A stretch of DNA of 23,007 nucleotides from CAYSWH01 sp964434775 (GTDB lineage: Bacteria; Patescibacteriota; JACMRA01): NCBI GenBank assembly GCA_964434775.1, contig CAYSWH010000027.1:1-23007 (forward strand). The letters run 5' to 3'. The notes below the pieces were generated by a model, which had not been told where the DNA came from, made no database searches, and was given only the letters and a program-made list of their open reading frames with translations. The position numbers and the translations under genes were made by a program. Below, piece by piece: positions 8,997 through 14,626 of this stretch (position 1 is its first letter; each line of letters starts with the position of its first letter).

Positions 8997-9281
8997 TTAG
9001 ACTGAGTCTTTGAGAGTTTTACCAGTTTTGAAAGAAACGGTAGTAGAGGCAGGGATTTTGATTTCTTCCCTGGTTTTAGGGTTAACTCCTTTTCTGGCCT
9101 TTCTCTTGGTCTTTTTGAAGCTACCAAACCCTGTTATGGTGACCTCGTTATCTTTAGCCAGATTGTCGGTAACTACTTGAATAAATGAGTTTAAGTACTT
9201 CTCTGCCTGAGCTTGAGAGATATCTAAATTTTCAGCCAATTGGGCAATTAACTGTGTTTTGGTGACTTTGTTGGATGCCAT
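8997..9281 (-). CDS. hup: HU/IHF-family DNA-binding protein
   Basis: From ATG 9281 this encodes 94 residues beginning MASNKVTKTQLIAQLAE. A TTG 12 bases upstream would extend the frame, but the ATG fits the family's usual start and length. It shows the HU dimer core (helices, then VTITGFGSFKKTKRKARKG) and the DNA-binding arm with GVNPKTREEIKIPASTTVSFKTG. HU is a histone-like homodimer that bends DNA and organises the nucleoid. The gene is monocistronic with its own terminator. The palindrome TTGTTTTAAACAA about 40 bp upstream could be a regulatory site, but this is only a guess. Confidence 0.93.
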   Translation of the reverse strand: MASNKVTKTQLIAQLAENLDISQAQAEKYLNSFIQVVTDNLAKDNEVTITGFGSFKKTKRKARKGVNPKTREEIKIPASTTVSFKTGKTLKDSV

Positions 9282-9370
9282 ATACAATAACAAAAATTAC
9301 GTTTACAAAACGAGTAGAGCTTGTTTTAAACAAAAAATCAAAATTTGGCAAGTGTAAACTCATACTTTAC

Positions 9371-9400
9371 TTGACAATAATTTTTCGGATAGCTTAGGTT
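9371..9400 (+). promoter_or_regulatory. Candidate promoter of a small RNA upstream of pyrE
   Basis: TTGACA (9371-9376), an 18-bp spacer and TAGGTT (9395-9400, matching the key TA...T bases) would start transcription near 9407, with no reading frame of note before the terminator at 9483-9511. Confidence 0.4.
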
Positions 9401-9406
9401 TAAATC

Positions 9407-9511
9407 GCCTTGAGCAAAATATGCGGGCCTAGAGGTTTTCCTTTTACACTGGTCGTACCAGTGGGGTCCACCAGATTTTTTTTACCTTCCTTCCGGGAAG
9501 GTATTTTTTTT
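9407..9511 (+). ncRNA. Candidate structured small RNA or leader with two hairpins and two T-tracts
   Basis: Between the candidate promoter and the strong terminator lie about 105 nt with clear structure. A perfect 7-bp hairpin CACTGGT-CGT-ACCAGTG (9447-9463) is overlapped by an alternative hairpin GTGG-GGT-CCAC (9461-9471), which is followed by eight T (9476-9483). A second terminator comes next. The two mutually exclusive folds before a T-tract look like an attenuator. It does not match 4.5S/SRP, 6S, RNase P or tmRNA as far as I can recognise. It could be a free sRNA or an upstream leader of the pyrE transcript. Confidence 0.4.
9483..9511 (+). terminator. Rho-independent terminator
   Basis: TACCTTCC (9483-9490) pairs perfectly with GGAAGGTA (9496-9503) across a 5-nt loop, followed by eight T (9504-9511). 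It would end any transcript begun at 9371-9400, before pyrE. Confidence 0.85.
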
Positions 9512-9668
9512 CACCGCTAGATTTTTTTCTGGTTTATGATGGTTGCAAAAGATTATTTACAGGTGCCGGGTTTGCAAGGACACAAGAATACCGTAACGAC
9601 AAAGATTTGATTTAGTTAAGCATGATTAATTATTGATTTCTAAGGGCTTTCTTGACAACCTGCTTTTT

Positions 9669-9698
9669 TTGAGAAAAGTTTGAACTTGTTTGTATAAC
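9669..9698 (+). promoter_or_regulatory. Candidate promoter of pyrE
   Basis: TTGAGA (9669-9674), an 18-bp spacer and TATAAC (9693-9698) lie 22 bp before ATG 9721. A perfect TTGACA at 9652-9657 has no good -10 at standard spacing. Confidence 0.5.
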
Positions 9699-9720
9699 TA
9701 CAATTCATGCTATTAAGTTT

Positions 9721-10350
9721 ATGTCAGATATTATTGAAATTCTAAAAAGTGTAGGGGCAATCTTAACCGATGATCATTTTGTCTATACTTCCGGAAAACA
9801 CGGAGAAGTGTATATTAACAAAGATGCTCTGTATCCTCACACCAAACAAACTGCTTTTGTTGGTAAAATGTTTGCCGAAAAAGTTAAAGAGGCCGGGGTA
9901 GATGTTGACGTGGTAGTCGGTCCCGCTTTGGGAGGCATCATTCTGTCTCAATGGGTAGGGTTTTTCTTATCCGAATACTTAGGAAAGGAAGTTTTGAGTA
10001 TCTATACGGAAAAAGACGAAGCTAAGAACCAAGTGTTTACTCGTAACTATGATAAATTTGTGAAAGGAAAAAAAGTAATGGCTGTAGAAGATATAACCAA
10101 TACCGGAGGCTCCTTGATCAAGGTAGTGAATTCTATCAAAGAGGCAGAAGGCGAGGTAGTTGCTGCTGGTGTAATGGTTAATCGAGATTCTAGCATTACT
10201 GATGAAAAGATCGGGGCCCCTTTCTTTGCTTTGGGCGAGCTTAAGGCTGAAGCTTGGGATGAAAATGAGGTTCCTGAGAGAGTCAAAAAACGACCGATAA
10301 ACGTAAATGTAGGACACGGTAAGAAGTATATCCAATCCAAAGGTCTTTAG
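9721..10350 (+). CDS. pyrE: Orotate phosphoribosyltransferase
   Basis: This 209-residue type I phosphoribosyltransferase converts orotate and PRPP to OMP, the fifth step of UMP synthesis. The PRPP loop is VMAVEDITNTGGSLIKV (Glu123, Asp124). The N-terminal part has the OPRTase-like TDDHFVYTSGKHGEVYINKDAL, in which the S-G-K-H segment matches the orotate/PRPP hood region. VDVVVGPALGGIILSQWVG is the conserved strand-loop behind the active site. Length fits the family. It lies 187 bp upstream of pyrC in the same direction, so the two form a small pyrimidine cluster. The stop is TAG, and the next in-frame stop is only a dozen codons on. Confidence 0.93.
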   Translation: MSDIIEILKSVGAILTDDHFVYTSGKHGEVYINKDALYPHTKQTAFVGKMFAEKVKEAGVDVDVVVGPALGGIILSQWVGFFLSEYLGKEVLSIYTEKDEAKNQVFTRNYDKFVKGKKVMAVEDITNTGGSLIKVVNSIKEAEGEVVAAGVMVNRDSSITDEKIGAPFFALGELKAEAWDENEVPERVKKRPINVNVGHGKKYIQSKGL

Positions 10351-10537
10351 TTTCAGTTTACCCATATTTATTTTGAAGAGAATAAATAACCCCGGATATT
10401 TTTCATGGGTTAAAAAGAATTTGGTTTTAATTAACTTGTTCAGTTTCCTTAGATATTGACATAGTTAAGTTAGTAAATAATAAGGTTTAGGAAAGATGTA
10501 CGTTTTTATAATTTTACTAAACTCAATATAAGAAATT

Positions 10538-11899
10538 ATGCCGGCAAAAAAGAGTATTCTACTTAAACAAGGAAGAATCATCACCAGTAAAGACGATTTT
10601 ATCGGAGACATTTTGATTCAAGACGGAAAGATAGCTAAGATCAGCAAATCTGTTAAGGGAAAGGCAGACAAGACTATCAATTGTGAAGGAAAAATTATTT
10701 TTCCGGGGATGGTAGATACCCATGTTCATTTTCGAGATCCGGGACTGACTCACAAAGGTGACAGCTACACCGAATCCAAAGCGGCCTTGGCCGGGGGAGT
10801 AACCACAATTTGTGATATGCCTAACACTATCCCGTCAACTACTTCAATTAAAGCTGTCAAAGAAAAGCAAAAACTGTATGCCGGCAAATGTCTGTGCAAT
10901 TTCGGAATCTATATCGGAGCTAGCAAGACCAATTTGGAAGAACTTAAAAGGGCCGGGGATGAAGAGACCATTCCGGCAATCAAAATTTTTATGGCTGAAA
11001 GTACCGGAGAAATGACGATTAGTGAAGGTGAGCTTTTGAAACCGATTTTTGAACATACTACCAAGCTGATTGCCACGCACGCCGAAAACGAATATCGAAG
11101 ACTGGAGAGACTTCAGCAATTCAAAATGGACATATTGGAAGGCACGGAAAATATGCAGCCGGATGATCCTTATCAACATGCAGTTATTCGGGATAATTTG
11201 GTGGCGGCCGAGGGTACTGAAATGGCTGTTAACTTAGCTCTTCAGTTTAATCACCGAACCCATATTTTACATATGTCAGCCGAGGAAGAGTTGCCCTTTT
11301 TGGAAGAGGGTAAACTGGCTGAATTAGTAACCGGAGAAACTTGTCCTCAATATCTTTGGTTTAATCGAGAAGACATTGGTAACTACGCCGGAAAGAGGAT
11401 TATGAATCCGGCTCTCAAACAAGAAAAAGATAACCGGGCGATGTGGCAGGCTTTGCAAGACGGTCTAATTGATCAATACGCTACTGATCATGCTCCTCAC
11501 CTCCTAGAAGAGAAATACGAACCTTACGGGAAATTACCGGCCGGTTTACCTAGTATTCAGTTCTCCTTACCTTTACTTTTGCATGCAGTTTATCAGGGAA
11601 AATTGGATATCCAAAAAGTGCCTGAGGTCTATGCCGAAAATCCGGTTAAAAATTACAAAATTAAGAACAAAGGTTTTCTCAAAGAAGGTTACGATGCCGA
11701 TATTACAATTATCGATCCTTCCAAAATTCTCAACGTCTCTGACGAGATAGTAGTCTCCGAGTGTGCCTGGACTCCATATGAGGGAATGAGTCTAAGAGGA
11801 GGAGTGGTTGAAAAGACGATTGTGAACGGTAATTTGGTCTATGATAACGGAAAGTTTGATGAAAAAGAAAAAGGTAAGACTATCAAAGTGGAGTTCTAG
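10538..11899 (+). CDS. pyrC: Dihydroorotase, class I (PyrC/AllB-like amidohydrolase)
   Basis: This 453-residue amidohydrolase matches class I dihydroorotases in length. Metal ligands are visible in order: DTHVHFRDPG (His62, His64), a probable carboxylated lysine in AIKIFMAEST (Lys149), ATHAENE (His181), HILHMSAEEE, and the catalytic Asp317 in YATDHAPH. It cyclises carbamoyl-aspartate to dihydroorotate, whose oxidation supplies the substrate of the PyrE encoded upstream. The strand order, with a small N-terminal beta sandwich (ILIQDGKIAKISK) before the barrel, is standard. Allantoinase is the main alternative; the neighbouring pyrE favours dihydroorotase. It ends in TAG, two codons before a TAA. 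Confidence 0.92.
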   Translation: MPAKKSILLKQGRIITSKDDFIGDILIQDGKIAKISKSVKGKADKTINCEGKIIFPGMVDTHVHFRDPGLTHKGDSYTESKAALAGGVTTICDMPNTIPSTTSIKAVKEKQKLYAGKCLCNFGIYIGASKTNLEELKRAGDEETIPAIKIFMAESTGEMTISEGELLKPIFEHTTKLIATHAENEYRRLERLQQFKMDILEGTENMQPDDPYQHAVIRDNLVAAEGTEMAVNLALQFNHRTHILHMSAEEELPFLEEGKLAELVTGETCPQYLWFNREDIGNYAGKRIMNPALKQEKDNRAMWQALQDGLIDQYATDHAPHLLEEKYEPYGKLPAGLPSIQFSLPLLLHAVYQGKLDIQKVPEVYAENPVKNYKIKNKGFLKEGYDADITIIDPSKILNVSDEIVVSECAWTPYEGMSLRGGVVEKTIVNGNLVYDNGKFDEKEKGKTIKVEF

Positions 11900-11987
11900 T
11901 TTTAAATTGGGAAAATCATAATTTTCTAAACAATTTATTACTTTATGTAGCCCGGAAAATTTTTCCGATTTGTTGACTGGTAACATT

Positions 11988-12183
11988 TATAGTCTATCCG
12001 AATATAACCTACACTCGTTACGGCGAACTTTTTCGGCATCTCTTCGAATAGATCCTGAAATAAATTCAGGATGACGGAACGGTTTTGGTTTTCGGAACGA
12101 CAAGGTTGCAAATTCAGGATGATAACTTGGCAAGTGACGGAGAAAAATATGGAAATGTCCAGGTTTAAGAGGAGATGGCTATA
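11988..12183. repeat. MITE-like interspersed element, copy B
   Basis: This 196-bp relative of 5388-5585 begins TATAGTCTATCC and ends GGAGATGGCTATA. It shares the TCCTGAA-ATAAA-TTCAGGA hairpin and long blocks such as GGTTTAAGAGG near the end. It sits between pyrC and the first toxin gene and ends 9 bp from the toxin stop codon. The middle differs from copy A by a small insertion, so the copies are old relatives rather than a recent duplication. Confidence 0.65.
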
Positions 12184-12191
12184 TTTTTGAC

Positions 12192-12596
12192 CTACACCCA
12201 AATAAATTCTACTTCGTTACCAAATTGCTTGAAAGTCGGGTCCGGAGTGATAATTTTGGTTTTTTGGGATTTAGCTCCGGCTAGTAAGACGGCGGCAGAT
12301 AATTTTATTTCTCCGGAAAATTGGTATTTCGTTGCGGCTTTCAAAATTTCCCAGCTCACACTTACTCTAGTTAAGCCGACAAAACTAAGTAAGTCTTGGA
12401 CAAATTCTTCCGCCAGCGACCGATCATTTTCATGTCTAGCAACTTGAGCAATAATTTCAGCCAGGTCCGTTTCGTAGATAAAACCATTTATTTCTGAATT
12501 TGATGATTTTTTCAGATAATAGTCTACCAGGCTTTCACTTTCTTGTTTTTTGTACCAGGCCATAATTGCCGAAGAGTCAAAAAATACTTTTTCCAT
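12192..12596 (-). CDS. vapC: PIN-domain VapC-like toxin (module 1), one acidic residue missing
   Basis: This 134-residue protein has a PIN-domain layout: Asp7 in VFFDSSAIMAW, Glu47 in DLAEII and Asp119 in ITPDPTF. VapC toxins are Mg-dependent RNases that cleave tRNA or rRNA. The usual third acidic residue (the D of an LxxxDA-like motif) appears replaced by Ala101 in KLSAAVLLAGA; the neighbouring VapC keeps it (LSLGDRACLS). Activity may therefore be reduced or lost. The gene follows an AbrB-type antitoxin gene by 53 bp on the same strand, which supports a VapBC pair. PIN assignment is good; activity is doubtful. Confidence 0.8.
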   Translation of the reverse strand: MEKVFFDSSAIMAWYKKQESESLVDYYLKKSSNSEINGFIYETDLAEIIAQVARHENDRSLAEEFVQDLLSFVGLTRVSVSWEILKAATKYQFSGEIKLSAAVLLAGAKSQKTKIITPDPTFKQFGNEVEFIWV

Positions 12597-12649
12597 ATGA
12601 CACTACTTATTTTGTTAGCTAAAGATTATTTTTCGCAATTTACTAATAT

Positions 12650-12880
12650 TTACAAATTGTTATGATCGCTATGATTCTCTACGTTTGTCAAGTTTTTCCT
12701 TTTGAATAACCACTTTTCTTTGAATGAAGAGTAGTTTTGAGGCGTTAGAGATATATTTTTGTCTTGTATTTGCACAACCAGATTAGAGCCGTATTTGAGA
12801 TTGAATAATTTTCTGATCTCCGCCGGTATGACAATTTCACCTCTTTTACCTAACGTTAGAATATATGATTTTTCTGACAT
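12650..12880 (-). CDS. vapB: AbrB/MazE-type antitoxin (VapB, module 1)
   Basis: This 76-residue protein starts with a SpoVT-AbrB swapped-hairpin DNA-binding domain: SYILTLGKRGEIVIPAEIRKLFNL. A charged tail (KEKWLFKRKNLTNVENHSDHNNL) would be the toxin-binding segment. Such antitoxins neutralise their VapC and repress their own operon. It lies just upstream of the PIN toxin gene on the same strand. Its start ATG 12880 is well placed at the domain's first strand. Confidence 0.82.
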   Translation of the reverse strand: MSEKSYILTLGKRGEIVIPAEIRKLFNLKYGSNLVVQIQDKNISLTPQNYSSFKEKWLFKRKNLTNVENHSDHNNL

Positions 12881-12990
12881 ATTATTTTCTTTCTGATATT
12901 ATTATTTATTTCTGTCAAAGAAGTTTTTTCAATATTTCCGGCAATGATTTTTATAACTGACTTATTTAAATATGGTTTGTCTGTTCTTTC

Positions 12991-13377
12991 TTACCTCAAA
13001 ACGACAATCTCGCAGTCTAATTTTGCTTCACTCCACACTTTGTCACAGGTAATTACAGGTAGGTTTAATTTTTGGCCCAGACTTAAGCAGGCTCTGTCTC
13101 CAAGAGATAGACCGTATTGTTTGGTTTCCGGGATTAACCGACTGGATTTTTCGGCCATTTTTATATCAAAATCTACCACTTTTATTTCCAGGTCTTGAAT
13201 AAAAATTGTCATTTCCTTGTTACTTATATCCGAATGCAATATTACCCAGGCAAAAAACTCTGCCAGATTGACTGTATTCATAAAGACCTTGTCATGCAAA
13301 AAATCCAATCCTTTTTGATAGCCTTTTTCTTCTTTTATTATTGCGATCAAAACGGAAGTATCAAAAACGTAAGCCAT
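12991..13377 (-). CDS. vapC: PIN-domain VapC toxin (module 2)
   Basis: From ATG 13377 this encodes 128 residues starting MAYVFDTSVLIAI. The frame is open further upstream, but this ATG starts one base after the antitoxin's TAG and places the catalytic Asp as usual. All four PIN acidic residues are visible: Asp6, Glu40 (NLAEFF), Asp94 (LSLGDRAC) and Asp112 (VITCDKVW), so it should be an active RNase toxin. The one-base spacing to vapB implies translational coupling. It is not a close copy of the module 1 toxin. Confidence 0.88.
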   Translation of the reverse strand: MAYVFDTSVLIAIIKEEKGYQKGLDFLHDKVFMNTVNLAEFFAWVILHSDISNKEMTIFIQDLEIKVVDFDIKMAEKSSRLIPETKQYGLSLGDRACLSLGQKLNLPVITCDKVWSEAKLDCEIVVLR

Positions 13378-13378
13378 A

Positions 13379-13615
13379 CTAGTTTTGATCTTGTTTTCTA
13401 AAATCCAAAAAATCTTCGACACCGTTCATTTGACCGGTTTTCTGTCGGATTTTGTTCAAAGCGTCATTGATTTTTTCTTGTTTGGTAGTCAGAAGCAAGC
13501 CTTTTTTGGTAGATACCAAGGTCAGCTTTGCTCCTTTTTTCCAGTTGTAAGTTTTTCTAAAAGTGGCAGGAACCAAAATTCTACCATTTGAGTCTATTTC
13601 CACAGTTATTTGCAT
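13379..13615 (-). CDS. vapB: AbrB-type antitoxin (VapB, module 2)
   Basis: From ATG 13615 this encodes 78 residues: MQITVEIDSNGRILVPATFRK is the SpoVT-AbrB DNA-binding fold, and the tail (NDALNKIRQKTGQMNGVEDFLDFRK) is a likely toxin-binding helix pair. The frame extends upstream, but that part is hydrophobic, unlike the family, and lies across the likely promoter. It ends in TAG, one base before the vapC ATG. Expected roles are toxin neutralisation and autorepression. Confidence 0.85.
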   Translation of the reverse strand: MQITVEIDSNGRILVPATFRKTYNWKKGAKLTLVSTKKGLLLTTKQEKINDALNKIRQKTGQMNGVEDFLDFRKQDQN

Positions 13616-13647
13616 AAATATTATATAAAAAATGGTTATTATTGAAT

Positions 13648-13676
13648 AATCTACCACATACTACAAAATGTGTCAA
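13648..13676 (-). promoter_or_regulatory. Promoter of VapBC module 2
   Basis: On the minus strand TTGACA (13676-13671), a 17-bp spacer and TAGATT (13653-13648) lie about 33 bp before ATG 13615. The inverted repeat ATTATT-C-AATAAT starting within the -10 is a plausible VapB operator. Confidence 0.6.
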
Positions 13677-13750
13677 TTTTAATGCAAAATTATTTTCCAC
13701 AAATTACAAACTATCAAAACATTCAATTTTTAATTCTTCATTTTAATCGT

Positions 13751-13811
13751 AAAAAAATGCCTCAACCTCCGTGAGACGGAAGCAAGGCAAATGCCCCCAG
13801 AGAACGGGGGC
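13751..13811 (-). terminator. Tandem-hairpin terminator closing the CRISPR effector operon
   Basis: Reading the minus strand, GCCCCC-GTTCTCT-GGGGGC (13811-13793) is followed 4 nt later by a second stem with outer GCCT/AGGC and inner TCCGT-CTC-ACGGA (13788-13759). Seven T follow (13757-13751). It lies 38 bp after the stop of the membrane protein gene at 13849, so it ends the effector operon. The second hairpin plus T-run is the terminator; the GC-rich first hairpin may protect the mRNA 3' end. Confidence 0.75.
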
Positions 13812-13848
13812 GATACAAATTTCACACTATCAAGATTTTATGTCAAGG

Positions 13849-14376
13849 CTAAAAACCCTCACTGTCTAGTTTAGCGGTATCTCTAATTATATCTAAATCT
13901 CTTGCAAGAGCTGTTCTTAACTCACCTCTTTTGTCATAAATTTTTTGTAAAGTTTTTGGATCCATTCCGTTCTCATCTTTGTCCCCTTCTTTCAAAAGCT
14001 TTTTTAATTCACGGAACCTGTTTAAAGATCCATACCTAAAATCTAATAATTGATACCCCTCTGTATTGTTTTGCCAATCAATTATTTCTTTAAGAGCTTG
14101 TCTTGCTTTTTCAGTTCTTTGGGGTATATTCAACTCTACTTCTTTACCATCCGGGTAGTGACGTTTTTTACCTAAATCTAAGGTTATTTTTAACAGTTCT
14201 CTATAAGTTTCAAGTCTTTTTGGTAAGAGCATTTCTTTCAGAATAACTTGCTTTGTTTCGGACATTTGTTTTCTAATTTCTTGTTTTGATTTATAAACAG
14301 CCACAAACCAGGAAATAATTGCTGAAAAAACAACACCCCCTAAACTTATTAAGCCAACTATTATTTCATCTGACAT
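13849..14376 (-). CDS. One-pass membrane protein co-encoded with the CRISPR effector (unknown function)
   Basis: This 175-residue protein has one N-terminal membrane segment (residues about 5-29, with LISLGGVVFSAIISWFVA). A long charged, mostly helical cytoplasmic domain follows, with coiled-coil-like stretches such as KQEIRKQMSETKQVILKEM and a conserved-looking KRLETYRELLKI. I do not recognise the family. The ATG at 14376 lies one base after the TAA that ends the effector frame (TAATATG), which strongly suggests translational coupling, and the operon terminator follows. Membrane accessories are known for RNA-targeting type VI-B systems (Csx27/Csx28), but I know of none for Cas12a or Cas12a2. 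A role in membrane damage or signalling after target recognition is speculation. Confidence 0.75.
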   Translation of the reverse strand: MSDEIIVGLISLGGVVFSAIISWFVAVYKSKQEIRKQMSETKQVILKEMLLPKRLETYRELLKITLDLGKKRHYPDGKEVELNIPQRTEKARQALKEIIDWQNNTEGYQLLDFRYGSLNRFRELKKLLKEGDKDENGMDPKTLQKIYDKRGELRTALARDLDIIRDTAKLDSEGF

Positions 14377-14377
14377 A

Positions 14378-14623
14378 TTATTTTCTTATTTTTAAAATTG
14401 TATTTGCTATGTTGTAGGCTGCCACCTGATCAGCAGTATCAATTTTTTGATCATCTATTGTATTATAGCCACATTTTTGGCAAATAAAACGATCTTTCTT
14501 TGTAATAGAATCAGAGTAGTGTTTTGAGTATTTTACTCTTGTTTCTAATAAATTTTTAATAAATTTCTCATTTTCTTCTAAGGTGTTATTTTCTAATTTG
14601 TTTTTTATACTATCTTTAAACAA
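14378..14623 (-). CDS. Distal fragment of the Cas12 effector: second zinc-ribbon half and RuvC-III
   Basis: This fragment lies in the same reading frame as the large effector gene and is separated from it only by TAG (14629-14627) and one codon. It encodes FICQKCGYNT (Cys1452 and Cys1455 in read-through numbering), the second Cys pair of the zinc ribbon. It also encodes DTADQVAAYNIANT, the RuvC-III motif with its catalytic Asp1469 followed by the AYNIA helix found in Cas12 and TnpB proteins. A TTG at 14623, just after the TAG, could restart translation to give a separate 81-residue chain. Otherwise this part appears only by read-through or is lost. Together the two parts span 1485 codons before TAA. 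Confidence 0.85.
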   Translation of the reverse strand: MFKDSIKNKLENNTLEENEKFIKNLLETRVKYSKHYSDSITKKDRFICQKCGYNTIDDQKIDTADQVAAYNIANTILKIRK

Positions 14624-14626
14624 CCT

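Noticed and set aside
9440..9475. A tRNA or tmRNA 3' end suggested by GGGGTCCACCA and the hairpin before it
   Set aside because: The loop does not match the T-loop consensus and no matching acceptor 5' strand, D-arm or anticodon arm is found upstream.
9536..9610. A 24-codon reading frame upstream of pyrE
   Set aside because: It begins ATGATG and ends in TGA but has no ribosome site, conserved motif or other support; the length is expected by chance.
11953..11967. CGGAAAATTTTTCCG as a terminator of pyrC
   Set aside because: The palindrome is AT-rich with almost no loop and is not followed by a T-run, so it is weak evidence.
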